NCBI RefSeq assembly: GCF_006148925.1
Contig: NZ_VAWB01000003.1
Location: 248,001 to 312,000, forward strand
DNA: 64,000 nt
Direction: 5' to 3'
From: Hyunsoonleella aestuarii
GTDB lineage: Bacteria > Bacteroidota > Bacteroidia > Flavobacteriales > Flavobacteriaceae
Part shown: piece after piece, positions 52,589 to 63,640 of the stretch
Numbering within the stretch: the stretch's first letter is position 1
How the letters are laid out: each line of letters opens with the position of its first letter
Position numbers and translations under genes: made by a program
The notes under the pieces: generated by a model
What the model saw: only the letters and a program-made list of their open reading frames with translations
Told to the model about the DNA's origin: nothing
Databases searched by the model: none

Positions 52589-55500
52589 ATGATTCATTTC
52601 TTTGGAAACGTAAATAGCAAAGTTTTTGCTGTTCAAACAACAAAAGAATTATCAAGTGAAACCATCTCAAAATTAACATGGTTATTTGGCAACCAGCCTA
52701 AAATAGAACAAGCATCTTTGGATGCTTTTTTTGTTGGTCCTCGCACAGCGATGATAACGCCTTGGAGTACTAATGCTGTTGAAATTACTCAAAACATGGG
52801 GATTGAAGACATTGTTCGTATTGAGGAGTTTGAAGCGGTATCTGAAGATTTTGTGGCGTTTGACCCGATGATATCGGAGAAATTTAAGGGCTTAAACCAA
52901 AAGAGTTTTACTATTGATATTGAACCAGAATCTATTCTGGATATTAAAGATATTGCGGCCTACAATGTACAGGAAGGATTATCGTTGAGTGATGAGGAAG
53001 TGGCGTATTTGGAAGGTGTTTCTAAGAAAATTGGTCGTCCTTTGACGGATTCTGAAGTATTTGGGTTCTCACAAGTAAATTCTGAGCATTGTCGACATAA
53101 AATTTTTAACGGCACATTTGTGATTGATGGTGAGGAAAAACCAACCTCACTATTCAAATTAATTAAAGAAACATCGAAGCAAAACCCTAACGACATTGTT
53201 TCAGCATATAAAGATAATGTGGCCTTTATTAAAGGTCCAAAAGTGGAACAGTTTGCACCAAAACGTGCCGATGTTCCAGATTTTTATACCACTGAAGATT
53301 TTGAATCTGTAATTTCCCTTAAAGCAGAGACCCATAACTTCCCAACAACGGTTGAGCCTTTTAATGGTGCTGCAACGGGTTCAGGTGGCGAAATTCGTGA
53401 TAGACTTGCAGGTGGAAAAGGATCGCTTCCTTTAGCAGGAACTGCCGTATATATGACATCGTATTCGCGTTTAGATGACAATCGTCCTTGGGAAAATGGT
53501 GTTGAAGAACGGGATTGGTTATACCAAACCCCAATGGATATTTTAATAAAAGCTTCTAACGGTGCTTCAGACTTTGGGAATAAATTTGGGCAACCGCTTA
53601 TCTGTGGTTCGGTATTGACTTTTGAACATGAAGAAGATGCTCGTAAACTTGGTTTCGACAAAGTGATTATGCAAGCGGGTGGTATTGGTTATGGTAAAGA
53701 AGATCAAGCACTAAAAGATACGCCTAAAACCGGCGATAAAATTGTGATTCTTGGTGGTGAAAATTACCGCATAGGCATGGGAGGTGCTGCGGTATCTAGC
53801 GCTGATACTGGCGAATTTGCTTCAGGAATTGAATTAAACGCTGTACAACGTTCTAATCCTGAAATGCAAAAACGGGCCGCGAATGCGATTCGGGGTATGG
53901 TTGAAAGCGAAGAAAATTATATTGTTTCTATTCATGACCATGGTGCTGGTGGACATTTAAACTGTCTTTCTGAACTAGTTGAAGATACTGGCGGAAAAAT
54001 AGATCTGGATGCATTACCAGTTGGAGACCCAACCCTATCTGACAAAGAAATTATTGGTAACGAATCTCAAGAACGTATGGGATTAGTTATTGGTGAAGAC
54101 CATATTGAAACTTTACATAAAATTGCAGATCGAGAGCGCTCACCAATGTACACCGTTGGTGATGTAACTGGTGATGACAGATTCACTTTCCAATCTAAAA
54201 CCAAAGGGAATAAACCCATCGATTTAGCTATGGAAGATATGTTTGGAAGCTCTCCAAAAACGGTAATGACAGATAAAACTGTTGCACGTAACTATAGCAA
54301 TGTTATTTATAATTCGGATGAATTTTACAGCTATTTAGATCAAGTTTTACAATTAGAAGCAGTAGCTTGTAAAGATTGGCTAGTGAACAAGGTAGACCGC
54401 TGTGTTGGTGGAAAAGTAGCGAAGCAACAATGTGCTGGTCCATTACAGTTGCCATTGAACAATGTAGGTGTGATGGCATTGGATTATAAAGGAACAGAAG
54501 GTATTGCAACTTCTATTGGGCACTCCCCTATTTCTGGATTAATTAATCCTGTGGCGGGAAGTAGAAATTCTATTACTGAAGCTTTAACTAATATTATTTG
54601 GGCGCCTTTAAAAGATGGTTTACAATCGGTGTCACTATCTGCAAACTGGATGTGGCCTTGTAAAAATGAAGGTGAAGATGCACGTTTATATGAAGCTGTT
54701 CAAGCTATTTCCGAATTTGCTATAGATTTAGGTATTAATGTACCAACGGGGAAAGATTCTCTATCCATGAAGCAGAAATATCCGAATGAAGATGTAATTT
54801 CTCCTGGAACGGTTATTATTTCTGCAGCTGCGAATTGTAATGCTATTTCTAAAGTGGTGGAACCAGTTTTTAAAGCTAATGGTGGTGACATTTACTATAT
54901 CAATTTATCTCAAGATGATTTTAAATTAGGTGGAAGTTCGTTTGCACAAGTTTTAAATAAAATAGGAAACGATGCTCCTAATATTAAAGATGCGGGGTAT
55001 GTTAAAAACGTATTCAATACCATTCAAGATTTAATAAAAAATGAACAAATCGTTGCGGGACATGATGTAGCTTCTGGTGGTTTAATCACCACACTTTTAG
55101 AATTGTGCTTTGCCGATAATAATGTTGGTGCAGAATTAGACTTGTCGGATTTAAATGAAAAAGATTCATTGAAAATGTTATTTGCGGAAAATGCTGGAAT
55201 TGTAATTCAAGCGAAAGACGCTTCAATTGAAAACGCTTTGAGTACCGCAAATATCAATTTTGTTATTATTGGAAAAGTTACAGAAAGTGATACGCTAAGT
55301 GTGATTAATCAAGCCGAAGTATTCACTATGACTATTTCTAGATTAAGAGATGTTTGGTATAAAACATCGTACTTATTAGACCAAAAACAAACCGCAAACG
55401 GTTTAGCTGAAGATAGATTTAACAATTATAAAAATCAGCCTTTACAATATACTTTCCCAGAACATTTTACTGGTAAATTACCTAAAACAGGAAGCAATAG

Positions 55501-56245
55501 ACCTAAAGCTGCTATTCTACGTGAAAAAGGAAGTAACTCTGAACGTGAAATGGCAAACGCCATGTATTTAGCAGGTTTCGATGTAAAGGATGTGCACATG
55601 ACTGACTTGATTTCTGGTCGTGAAACTTTAGAAGATATTCAGTTTTTAGGAGCCGTTGGAGGTTTCTCAAACTCCGATGTTTTGGGCTCTGCTAAAGGTT
55701 GGGCGGGTGCGATAAAATATAATGAAAAGGCAAGACAAGTTATTAAAAATTTCTTTGCTAGAAGAGAGACACTTTCGGTAGGTATCTGTAACGGATGTCA
55801 ACTTTGGATGGAATTAGATCTCATCAATCCCGACCATGACATTCATGGGAAAATGCACCACAACGATTCAAATAAGCATGAAAGCTCATTTACTTCTGTA
55901 AAAATTCAAGAGAATAATTCAGTCATGCTTTCAACTTTGGCGGGTTCAACTTTGGGAGTTTGGATTTCACATGGTGAAGGGAAATTCAGTTTACCATATA
56001 CTGAAGACCAATATAATATTGTTGCTAAATACAGTTACGAAGGCTATCCTCATAACCCGAATGGTTCAGACTTTAACACCGCCATGATGTCCGACAAAAC
56101 CGGAAGACATTTAGTAACTATGCCACATATTGAACGTTCTACATTTCAATGGAATTGGGCGAACTATCCCGATGGGCGCAAAGATGAAGTATCCCCTTGG
56201 TTAGAGGCTTTTGTGAATGCACGTAAATGGATTGAAAATCATTAA
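52589..56245 (+). CDS. purL: Phosphoribosylformylglycinamidine synthase, large single-chain form
   Basis: It converts formylglycinamide ribonucleotide and glutamine to the amidine, the fourth step of purine synthesis. At 1218 residues it is the large form that joins the PurS-like, synthetase and glutaminase parts in one chain. Visible landmarks are FSQVNSEHCRHKIFNG, LKAETHNFPTTVEPFNGAATGSGGEIRD, a second synthetase half (PTGKDSLSMKQKYP, GHDVASGGLITTLLELCFA) and a C-terminal class I glutaminase. The glutaminase nucleophile is Cys1067 in GICNGCQLW, and its His-Glu pair lies in MPHIERSTFQWNW. Monocistronic. Confidence 0.98.
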   Translation: MIHFFGNVNSKVFAVQTTKELSSETISKLTWLFGNQPKIEQASLDAFFVGPRTAMITPWSTNAVEITQNMGIEDIVRIEEFEAVSEDFVAFDPMISEKFKGLNQKSFTIDIEPESILDIKDIAAYNVQEGLSLSDEEVAYLEGVSKKIGRPLTDSEVFGFSQVNSEHCRHKIFNGTFVIDGEEKPTSLFKLIKETSKQNPNDIVSAYKDNVAFIKGPKVEQFAPKRADVPDFYTTEDFESVISLKAETHNFPTTVEPFNGAATGSGGEIRDRLAGGKGSLPLAGTAVYMTSYSRLDDNRPWENGVEERDWLYQTPMDILIKASNGASDFGNKFGQPLICGSVLTFEHEEDARKLGFDKVIMQAGGIGYGKEDQALKDTPKTGDKIVILGGENYRIGMGGAAVSSADTGEFASGIELNAVQRSNPEMQKRAANAIRGMVESEENYIVSIHDHGAGGHLNCLSELVEDTGGKIDLDALPVGDPTLSDKEIIGNESQERMGLVIGEDHIETLHKIADRERSPMYTVGDVTGDDRFTFQSKTKGNKPIDLAMEDMFGSSPKTVMTDKTVARNYSNVIYNSDEFYSYLDQVLQLEAVACKDWLVNKVDRCVGGKVAKQQCAGPLQLPLNNVGVMALDYKGTEGIATSIGHSPISGLINPVAGSRNSITEALTNIIWAPLKDGLQSVSLSANWMWPCKNEGEDARLYEAVQAISEFAIDLGINVPTGKDSLSMKQKYPNEDVISPGTVIISAAANCNAISKVVEPVFKANGGDIYYINLSQDDFKLGGSSFAQVLNKIGNDAPNIKDAGYVKNVFNTIQDLIKNEQIVAGHDVASGGLITTLLELCFADNNVGAELDLSDLNEKDSLKMLFAENAGIVIQAKDASIENALSTANINFVIIGKVTESDTLSVINQAEVFTMTISRLRDVWYKTSYLLDQKQTANGLAEDRFNNYKNQPLQYTFPEHFTGKLPKTGSNRPKAAILREKGSNSEREMANAMYLAGFDVKDVHMTDLISGRETLEDIQFLGAVGGFSNSDVLGSAKGWAGAIKYNEKARQVIKNFFARRETLSVGICNGCQLWMELDLINPDHDIHGKMHHNDSNKHESSFTSVKIQENNSVMLSTLAGSTLGVWISHGEGKFSLPYTEDQYNIVAKYSYEGYPHNPNGSDFNTAMMSDKTGRHLVTMPHIERSTFQWNWANYPDGRKDEVSPWLEAFVNARKWIENH

Positions 56246-56263
56246 TTAAGATTAATCAAATAT

Positions 56264-56303
56264 AAAAACCTCCTGAATAAAGAACACATTCAGGAGGTTT
56301 ACC
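56264..56303. terminator. Terminator between purL and ppdK
   Basis: AAACCTCCTGAAT (56266-56278) pairs with ATTCAGGAGGTTT (56288-56300). The T-run is on the minus strand (GGTTTTTATA), so it mainly serves ppdK, but the hairpin also follows purL. Confidence 0.88.
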
Positions 56304-56325
56304 AAAGATAGAAAAATAGAAGAAA

Positions 56326-59055
56326 CTATAAAGTTGCTTTTATTGCTGCCTGTGCAGAAACTAATCTTGCAATAGGCACGCGATAAGGTGAACAACTTAC
56401 ATAGTCCATACCAGTATTATAACAGAACTCGACAGAACTAGGTTCTCCACCATGTTCTCCACAAATACCAACTTTTAGGTTTGGTTTTGTGCTTCGTCCG
56501 CGTTCGGTTCCCATTTTAACTAATTGTCCTACGCCTTCTTGATCCAATACTTCAAAAGGATCTACTTTTAAAATACCTTTTTCAATATAAATAGGTAGGA
56601 ACTTACCTGCATCATCTCGAGAATAACCGAAAGTCATTTGTGTTAAATCGTTGGTTCCAAAGGAGAAGAAATCAGCTTTTTCAGCAATTTTATCTGCCAT
56701 AAGAGCCGCTCTTGGAATTTCTATCATCGTTCCTACAAGGTATTCTACGCTATCATTTCGTTCTTTAAAAATGGTATTGGCCGTAGATCGAATAATTTGT
56801 TCCTGAGCTTCAAATTCTTTTACAGTACCAATTAAAGGCACCATAATTTCTGGTTTACAGATAATACCTCTTTCCTTCAAGTTTAGTGCGGCTTCAATAA
56901 TAGCACGGGTTTGCATTTCGGTAATTTCTGGATAGGTATTTCCTAATCTACAACCTCTATGGCCTAACATTGGATTGAATTCTTCTAATTCTGCCACTTT
57001 ATTTTTAACCGCTTGTAGAGAAATGTGCATCTCTTCTGCCAAATCTTTTTGAGTTGCCAATTGGTGTGGCACAAACTCATGTAAAGGTGGGTCTAACAAA
57101 CGAATGGTAACTGCTAACCCTTCCATAGCTTCAAAAATACCTTCAAAATCCGATCTTTGCATAGGCAATAAATCTTCAAGCGCTTGTTTTCTGCCTTTCA
57201 CGGTATCTGCTAAAATCATTTCGCGCATCGCTTTAATTCTATCCAACTCAAAGAACATGTGTTCTGTCCTAGTAAGTCCGATACCCTGAGCTCCAAAATT
57301 ACGAGCGACTTTAGCATCTTTTGGACTATCGGCGTTTGTTCGTACTTTCATTTTTGCATACTTATCCGATAATTCCATAATTTCAGCAAACTCGCCACTT
57401 AATTCGGGTTCAATAGTTGCAACTTTACCTTCAATAATATTTCCAGTAGAGCCGTTTAAAGAAATCCAATCTCCTTCATGATATTCATGACCATCAACCG
57501 TTAGTGTTCTTTTCTTATAGTTTATTTTTAAAGCTCCAGCTCCAGAAATACAACATTTACCCATGCCACGAGCTACTACAGCTGCATGCGAGGTCATACC
57601 TCCTCTTGCCGTTAGGATGCCTTTAGCAATATTCATACCTTCTAAATCTTCAGGAGAGGTCTCTATTCTTACCAAAATGCTATTCTTGTATTTATTAGCT
57701 TCATCGGCAAAAAATACAATTTTTCCTGTTGCAGCTCCAGGAGACGCTGGTAATCCTTGAGCAATAATATTAGCTCTTTTAAGCGCAATAGGATCGAAAA
57801 CAGGGTGTAATAATTCATCTAACTTATTTGGCTCTACTAATAAGAGAGCTTCTTTTTCATTAATCATGCCTTCCTTGAGCAAATCCATGGCAATTTTTAC
57901 CATAGCGGCACCTGTTCGCTTACCATTTCTAGTTTGTAAAATCCACATTTTCCCATCTTGGATTGTAAACTCCATATCCTGCATATCTCGATAATGCTTT
58001 TCTAAAATGTCTTGGTAACCATTTAACTCATTAAACATAGTTGGCATCAACTCTTCTAGAGAAGGATAATTTTCGCGTCTATCGTCTTCTTCAATCTTAG
58101 CTAATTCTGCCCATCTTTTAGATCCTAACTTTGTTATCTGTTGTGGCGTTCTTACACCAGCAACAACGTCCTCACCCTGTGCATTAATTAAATACTCGCC
58201 ATTAAATACATTTTCGCCAGTTCCCGCATCACGGGTAAAACATACACCAGTTCCGGAGTTATCACCCATATTACCATAAACCATGGCTTGAACATTAACA
58301 GCTGTTCCCCAATCTGCTGGATAACCATTCATGGTTCTGTAGTAAACCGCCCGGTCTCCATTCCAACTATTGAATACTGCTATAATAGCACCCCAAAGCT
58401 GATCCCAAGGATCTGTTGGAAAATCAAATCCAGTTCGCTTTTTTACTGCACCTTTAAAATCGAAAACCAAATCTTGTAAATCTTGAAGTGAAAAATCGGT
58501 ATCTAATTCAATACCTCTTTTCTCTTTGAGGTTTTCCATAATTTCTTCAAAAGGATCGATATCTTCCTTTGAAGCTGGTTTCATTCCAAGAACAACACCA
58601 CCATACATTTGAATGAAACGGCGGTAGGAATCCCAAGCAAATTTATCGTTGTTAGTTTTTTTAGCCAGACCTTGTACTACCTCGTCATTCATACCTAAGT
58701 TTAAAACCGTATCCATCATTCCTGGCATGGAAACTCTAGCTCCGGAGCGCACAGATATCAATAACGGATTTTCTTTATCACCAAAAGTGGTTCCCATTAG
58801 GGTTTCGATATTTGCTATAGATTGTTCTACTTCTTCCTTAATCATTGCCACAACAGCTTCTTGACCCAGAAGGTTATATTCTGTACATACATCTGTAGTA
58901 ATGGTAAACCCAGGAGGCACCGGAATTCCAATGGCACTCATTTCCGCTAAATTTGCACCCTTGCCTCCAAGGAGGTTTTTCATCGTGCTATTCCCGTCGG
59001 CGGTTTTATCGCCAAATTTGTAAACTCTTTGTTTTACATTTTCTAGTATTTCCAT
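56326..59055 (-). CDS. ppdK: Pyruvate, phosphate dikinase
   Basis: It interconverts pyruvate + ATP + phosphate and PEP + AMP + pyrophosphate. It can run toward PEP for gluconeogenesis or toward pyruvate as a pyrophosphate-using glycolytic step. At 909 residues it is full length: an ATP-grasp domain (MKNLLGGKGANLAEMSAIGIPVPPGFTIT), the swivelling phospho-histidine domain with Thr488-Ser-His490 in GGMTSHAAVVARGMGKCC, and a PEP/pyruvate barrel (GTMIEIPRAALMAD, FFSFGTNDLTQMTFGYSRDD, GICGEHGGEP). A palindrome and -7 box upstream match those of pflB, so its control is probably shared with fermentation. Confidence 0.98.
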   Translation of the reverse strand: MEILENVKQRVYKFGDKTADGNSTMKNLLGGKGANLAEMSAIGIPVPPGFTITTDVCTEYNLLGQEAVVAMIKEEVEQSIANIETLMGTTFGDKENPLLISVRSGARVSMPGMMDTVLNLGMNDEVVQGLAKKTNNDKFAWDSYRRFIQMYGGVVLGMKPASKEDIDPFEEIMENLKEKRGIELDTDFSLQDLQDLVFDFKGAVKKRTGFDFPTDPWDQLWGAIIAVFNSWNGDRAVYYRTMNGYPADWGTAVNVQAMVYGNMGDNSGTGVCFTRDAGTGENVFNGEYLINAQGEDVVAGVRTPQQITKLGSKRWAELAKIEEDDRRENYPSLEELMPTMFNELNGYQDILEKHYRDMQDMEFTIQDGKMWILQTRNGKRTGAAMVKIAMDLLKEGMINEKEALLLVEPNKLDELLHPVFDPIALKRANIIAQGLPASPGAATGKIVFFADEANKYKNSILVRIETSPEDLEGMNIAKGILTARGGMTSHAAVVARGMGKCCISGAGALKINYKKRTLTVDGHEYHEGDWISLNGSTGNIIEGKVATIEPELSGEFAEIMELSDKYAKMKVRTNADSPKDAKVARNFGAQGIGLTRTEHMFFELDRIKAMREMILADTVKGRKQALEDLLPMQRSDFEGIFEAMEGLAVTIRLLDPPLHEFVPHQLATQKDLAEEMHISLQAVKNKVAELEEFNPMLGHRGCRLGNTYPEITEMQTRAIIEAALNLKERGIICKPEIMVPLIGTVKEFEAQEQIIRSTANTIFKERNDSVEYLVGTMIEIPRAALMADKIAEKADFFSFGTNDLTQMTFGYSRDDAGKFLPIYIEKGILKVDPFEVLDQEGVGQLVKMGTERGRSTKPNLKVGICGEHGGEPSSVEFCYNTGMDYVSCSPYRVPIARLVSAQAAIKATL

Positions 59056-59095
59056 AATATAAATTTTTGATAAAAATGTGTTTTAAAAACTTAAG

Positions 59096-59139
59096 TAAAA
59101 GTAGTTTCTAAAACCCATTTTAATTATGACAAATGTCAT
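59096..59139 (-). promoter_or_regulatory. ppdK promoter with Crp/Fnr-type palindrome
   Basis: The palindrome ATGACAAATGTCAT (59126-59139) lies upstream of TACTTTTA on the minus strand (59096-59103), one base from the -7 consensus. Centre-to-centre distance is 33 bp, the same as at pflB, which would put the site near -43 relative to a start about 7 bp past the box. That is typical of class II activation by a Crp/Fnr-family dimer. Confidence 0.7.
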
Positions 59140-59181
59140 GAAACCTCAAATAAACACTAAGAAAACTAAGTATTTTAAAAA

Positions 59182-59209
59182 CAAAAAGCATCCCCGTTAT
59201 GGGGATGCT
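59182..59209 (-). terminator. Rho-independent terminator of the pflB-pflA-transporter operon
   Basis: AGCATCCCC (59187-59195) pairs with GGGGATGCT (59201-59209), loop GTTAT. The minus-strand tail is TTTTTGTTTTT. It isolates ppdK from the operon upstream. Confidence 0.92.
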
Positions 59210-59236
59210 AATGTTCACTAATTCAACAAAAGGATT

Positions 59237-60493
59237 TTATGCAAACCCAAAATTATCATTCATTTTAAGGTACGCTTTGGTAACTGTTTTTTTCATTAAT
59301 AAGGATACCACAAATGCTACAACAAACAAGATGGCAAATACACCTAATGTGGCATCTAAAGATCCTGTAGCATTTTTTACAACATCATAGATAGTAGGTC
59401 CCACAACTCCAGCCAAGGCCCATGCTGTTAAAACCATTCCATGTATAGCACCTAATTGCTTGGTTCCAAATAAATCGCCTAAAAATGCAGGTAACGTAGC
59501 AAAACCTCCACCGTACATGGTAATTACGGTAAACAATACAACAAGGAACATGATTTCCATTCCTATTTTTGGTAAGAAGAAAAATGCCAGAATCTGAAAT
59601 GCAAAGAACATAATATAAGTATTTGCACGCCCCAAGAAATCGGATAAGCTTGACCAAAGTATTCTTCCCAACCCATTAAAAACTCCTATTAAACCAACAA
59701 CTGCAGCAGCTTCCATAGGGGTATAACTTAATTTCTCCTGCATCATTGGGCTTGCCGCAGAAATAATAGCAATACCACAGGCGATGTTGATAAACATCAT
59801 AATCCAGATATAATAAAAACGAGACGTTTTTAAAGCTTGATTCGCTGTAATATTTGCCATATCTTTTTTGATAGTTTTACCTTGACCTGGTTTAAAACCA
59901 TCTGGTAAATAGCCTTCCGGTGGTTTTTCAATATATCTTGCAGAAGATAATATCAATATCATATAAATCAAGCCAAGAATGTAAAATGCATTTGAAACAC
60001 CAACAGCATCAAAAAGTGATTGCATTACAGGTCCAAAAACTAAAGCTGCAAAACCGAAGCCCATAATAGCCATTCCTGTAGCTAACCCTCTTCTGTCTGG
60101 AAACCACTTCACTAGTGTACTAACTGGTGTGATATAGCCTAATCCTAAACCAATACCACCAATAATACCATAGCATAAATAGAATAGCCATAACGCTTCC
60201 AATTGTACCGCTAATCCAGAACCTAAAATACCAATACCATAAAATATGCCTGCCGTTGTTCCACTAACTTTTGGACCAACACGTTCTACCCATCTTCCTA
60301 AAAATGCAGCCGAAAGCCCTAATAATAAAATCGCAATTTTAAATGCCCATTTTATAACACTACCATCAACATCAAATATATCTTTAACAGGGTTCGTCAT
60401 TACTGAATAGGCATATACCGATCCTATTGATATATGGATCCCTACCGCTGAAGCAGCAATTAACCAACGGTTTTTTAGTTTTTGTGTTTTCAT
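59237..60493 (-). CDS. OFA-family MFS transporter (oxalate/formate antiporter family)
   Basis: 418 residues, 12 membrane segments. The OFA group is marked by HISIGSVYAYSVMTNPVKDIF, the loop YITPVSTLVKWFPDRRGLATGMAIMGFGFAALVFGPV, and GVFNGLGRILWSSLSDFLGR. Known members exchange oxalate and formate or take up other small carboxylates. Placed 37 bp after pflA in the same transcript, it most plausibly exports formate or exchanges it for another monocarboxylate; no FocA-type channel gene is nearby. Substrate choice is inferred from context only. Confidence 0.92.
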   Translation of the reverse strand: MKTQKLKNRWLIAASAVGIHISIGSVYAYSVMTNPVKDIFDVDGSVIKWAFKIAILLLGLSAAFLGRWVERVGPKVSGTTAGIFYGIGILGSGLAVQLEALWLFYLCYGIIGGIGLGLGYITPVSTLVKWFPDRRGLATGMAIMGFGFAALVFGPVMQSLFDAVGVSNAFYILGLIYMILILSSARYIEKPPEGYLPDGFKPGQGKTIKKDMANITANQALKTSRFYYIWIMMFINIACGIAIISAASPMMQEKLSYTPMEAAAVVGLIGVFNGLGRILWSSLSDFLGRANTYIMFFAFQILAFFFLPKIGMEIMFLVVLFTVITMYGGGFATLPAFLGDLFGTKQLGAIHGMVLTAWALAGVVGPTIYDVVKNATGSLDATLGVFAILFVVAFVVSLLMKKTVTKAYLKMNDNFGFA

Positions 60494-60530
60494 AATACTA
60501 ATTGTTAGAGTTTTACTTTCTTCTTGCTCA

Positions 60531-61304
60531 TTAATTTATCCTAACGTCTTTAAAATACTGCTTTAATATCTCTACTGCAGCATCAATCTCTTTTGGGGTA
60601 TTTTCTCTAGCATCCTTTAACGGATAATCCCAACCCAAAGCATCCCACTTATGGACGCCTAACTTATGGTAGGGCTGAATTTCAATCTTTTCAATGGTTT
60701 TGTAGTCTTTAAAATACGTACCCATTTTATGCAACAATTCTGGCTTATTGGTTATTTCTGGAATCAACACATAGCGTAACCACATTTTTTTTCCTGATGC
60801 TTCTCTGTATTTTGCAAAATTAAAAGTGGTTTCCTTATTTTTCTGACCCGTAATATATTCATAGCCTTCCTCGGTCATATGCTTAATATCTAGCATTACT
60901 AAATCTGTATATTCATCTAACAATTCTTCTGTATAATGATTAAGAAGCCTGCCGTTTGTATCAATATTGGTATGAATCTCTTCTTCCTTTAATCTTTTGA
61001 AAAATGGCACCAATTCTTTGGATTGTAGTAAAGGTTCTCCGCCTGAAACTGTAACACCACCTTTTTTTCCAAAATAAGGTTTCTCCTTAATGGCCATCTG
61101 TACCAATTCCTCAATCCGGTATTCCTTACCGCCATGAGTATCTATAGTATCTGGGTTATGGCAATACAGGCATTTTAATTTGCAGCCTTGTAAAAATATC
61201 ACCATCCTTACTCCAGGTCCGTCATGTGTGCCAAATGATTCAACAGAATGCACTCTTAATATGTTATCTTTATGTTCGATGTCTTTATGTTTTAAAATTA
61301 GCAT
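60531..61304 (-). CDS. pflA: Pyruvate formate-lyase-activating enzyme
   Basis: 257 residues, a radical SAM enzyme that installs the glycyl radical on PflB. The 4Fe-4S motif is Cys41-x3-Cys45-x2-Cys48 in GCKLKCLYCHNPD. SVESFGTHDGPGVRMVIFLQG and GGVTVSGGEPLLQ are the N-terminal and SAM-binding signatures, and the C-terminal IEIQPYHKLGVHKWDALG is as in family members. It lies 62 bp downstream of pflB. There is no second ferredoxin-type cluster domain, so it is the short PflA type rather than a glycerol-dehydratase activator. Confidence 0.96.
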   Translation of the reverse strand: MLILKHKDIEHKDNILRVHSVESFGTHDGPGVRMVIFLQGCKLKCLYCHNPDTIDTHGGKEYRIEELVQMAIKEKPYFGKKGGVTVSGGEPLLQSKELVPFFKRLKEEEIHTNIDTNGRLLNHYTEELLDEYTDLVMLDIKHMTEEGYEYITGQKNKETTFNFAKYREASGKKMWLRYVLIPEITNKPELLHKMGTYFKDYKTIEKIEIQPYHKLGVHKWDALGWDYPLKDARENTPKEIDAAVEILKQYFKDVRIN

Positions 61305-61366
61305 CTGAAAAAGAAGTTGTTATAGTTCATTTCTCAGATGCCTAAAAATTATAAATAGAGTTTAGT

Positions 61367-63592
61367 TTATATTGACCCATGGAATGATCTTGTAATTACT
61401 TCCATTTGTTGTTCTCTAGTTAATCTTACAAAGTTTACTGCGTATCCAGAAACCCTAATGGTTAATTGTGGATATTCTTCTGGATGCGCCATAGCATCAA
61501 GTAATGTTTCTTTATCCAAAACATTCACATTAACGTGTTGTGCGTTTTTAGAAAAATAACCATCTAAAATACACGATAAATTTTCAATTCTTTCTTCAGA
61601 ATCTGTTCCTAATGATTTTGGAACAATCGAGAATGTATTTGAAATACCATCTTGAGAATCCTTATAATCTATTTTTGCAACAGAGTTTAAAGATGCAATA
61701 GCACCATGCGAGTCTCTCCCATGCATTGGGTTTGCCCCAGGTGCAAATGGAATACCTTTTGCTCTTCCATCAGGTGTAGCTCCAGTTTTCTTCCCGTATA
61801 CCACATTTGATGTAATGGTTAATACAGACATGGTTGGTTCTGCATTTTTATAAACTGGCAGCTTTTTTAATTCATCATTAAAATCAGCAACAGCTTTTGC
61901 AGCTAGCATATCTACTCTGTCGTCGTCATTACCATAGCATGGGAAGTCGCCTTCAATTTTAAAATCGACCGTTAAACCTTCCTCATTTCTAATTGGTTTT
62001 ACTTTTGCATATTTAATAGCTGAAAGTGAATCTGCAACAATTGATAATCCTGCAATACCATAAGCAATATTAATTTCTGGATCAGTATCAATTAAAGCCA
62101 TTTGTGCTTTTTCGTAATAGTACTTATCATGCATGTAGTGAATAATGTTCATTGAATCATTATAAACTCGTGCAACTTCTTTCATAGCTATTTTGAAGTT
62201 AGCCATTACCCTTTCAAAATCTAAATACTCACAGTCACAAGGTTCAATATCTTCAACCATTTGGGTACCTGTAATCTCACAACGTCCTCCGTTTATAGCT
62301 AATAATAAGGTTTTTGCTAAATTGGTACGTGCGCCGAAGAATTGAATGGACTTTCCTAAAGCTTGGTAAGACACACAACATGCAATACCATAGTCATCGG
62401 AGCCGCGATTAATTCGCATCATTTCATCGTTTTCAAACTGAATTGAAGAACTATCTATTGCAACTTTAGCACAAAATTCCTTGAAGTTTTGAGGTAAATC
62501 TTTAGACCAAAGAATTGTCATATTAGGCTCAGGTGAAGGTCCTAAGTTGTAAAGTGTATTTAAGAAACGGAAAGACGTTTTAGTCACCTTTGTTCTTCCG
62601 TCATCAAACATACCACCAATTGCTTCGGTTACCCAAGTTGGATCTCCTGCAAAAATCTCGTCGTAAGCACTCATTCTTAAATGTCTTACCATTCGTAATT
62701 TCATCACGAATTGATCAATATATTCTTGTGCTTCTTCTTCAGTAATTAAACCTTCTTGTAAATCGTTTTCAATATATATATCAAGAAATGTAGAGACATT
62801 TCCTAGCGACATTGCTGCACCGTCTTGCTCTTTTACAGCAGCTAAATATGCCATATACGTCCATTGTACGGCCTCTCTAGCAGTTTCTGCAGGACGACTT
62901 AGGTCTAAATCATATTTAGCACCTAAAACAACCATTTCTTTTAACGCCTTAATTTGATCTGAAACTTCCTCGCGTAGACGAATCACAGCATCTGTCATTG
63001 GTCCAGTGATGTTTGTTAAATCTTTTTTCTTTGATTCAATCAAAGCATCAATGCCATAAAGTGCCACACGACGGTAATCTCCAATTACTCTACCTCTAGC
63101 ATAGTTATCAGGTAATCCAGTTAAAAACCCCAACGAACGAAATTTCTTTATCTCTGCATTATAAGCTGCAAATACACCATCGTTATGAGTTTTTACATAT
63201 TTAGAAAACAATTCTGTTAGGTTATCATTTGGCTTAACACCTTGTTCTGCTAGGGCTTTTTGAACTACTTTAAAACCACCAAAAGGTTTCATTGTTCGCT
63301 TTAATAACTCATCGGTTTGCAATCCAACTATTATCTCATTATCTCTGTCTATATATCCAGCATTAAATGCACTAACTGTTGAAATGGTTTCAGTATCTAA
63401 AGAACGAACACCATTATTTTGTCGTTCTTCTTTAGTGGCTTCCATACATATATCCCATAGGTGCTGAGTTCTCAGACTAGGGCCCACTAAAAATTCATCT
63501 GTACCATGATAAGGTGTAACATTTTTGAAAACAAAATCTCTCACGTTAGTTTCGTCATTCCAAATCCCCGGTTCAAATTCTTTTACTTCCAT
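61367..63592 (-). CDS. pflB: Formate C-acetyltransferase (pyruvate formate-lyase)
   Basis: It cleaves pyruvate with CoA to acetyl-CoA and formate without oxygen. 741 residues with the full set of glycyl-radical features: the adjacent catalytic cysteines in [10 protein letters not shown], and the radical Gly716 in RVSGYAVNF near the C-terminus. [17 protein letters not shown] and [21 protein letters not shown] identify true PFL rather than other glycyl-radical enzymes. It is first in the operon pflB-pflA-OFA transporter. Its promoter has the Crp/Fnr-type palindrome also found at ppdK. Being oxygen-sensitive, it implies a life with anoxic or micro-oxic phases. Confidence 0.98.
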   Translation of the reverse strand: MEVKEFEPGIWNDETNVRDFVFKNVTPYHGTDEFLVGPSLRTQHLWDICMEATKEERQNNGVRSLDTETISTVSAFNAGYIDRDNEIIVGLQTDELLKRTMKPFGGFKVVQKALAEQGVKPNDNLTELFSKYVKTHNDGVFAAYNAEIKKFRSLGFLTGLPDNYARGRVIGDYRRVALYGIDALIESKKKDLTNITGPMTDAVIRLREEVSDQIKALKEMVVLGAKYDLDLSRPAETAREAVQWTYMAYLAAVKEQDGAAMSLGNVSTFLDIYIENDLQEGLITEEEAQEYIDQFVMKLRMVRHLRMSAYDEIFAGDPTWVTEAIGGMFDDGRTKVTKTSFRFLNTLYNLGPSPEPNMTILWSKDLPQNFKEFCAKVAIDSSSIQFENDEMMRINRGSDDYGIACCVSYQALGKSIQFFGARTNLAKTLLLAINGGRCEITGTQMVEDIEPCDCEYLDFERVMANFKIAMKEVARVYNDSMNIIHYMHDKYYYEKAQMALIDTDPEINIAYGIAGLSIVADSLSAIKYAKVKPIRNEEGLTVDFKIEGDFPCYGNDDDRVDMLAAKAVADFNDELKKLPVYKNAEPTMSVLTITSNVVYGKKTGATPDGRAKGIPFAPGANPMHGRDSHGAIASLNSVAKIDYKDSQDGISNTFSIVPKSLGTDSEERIENLSCILDGYFSKNAQHVNVNVLDKETLLDAMAHPEEYPQLTIRVSGYAVNFVRLTREQQMEVITRSFHGSI

Positions 63593-63640
63593 CTATTTAT
63601 GTTTTTAATTTTTGTAAAATAATGTCTATAATTGACCATT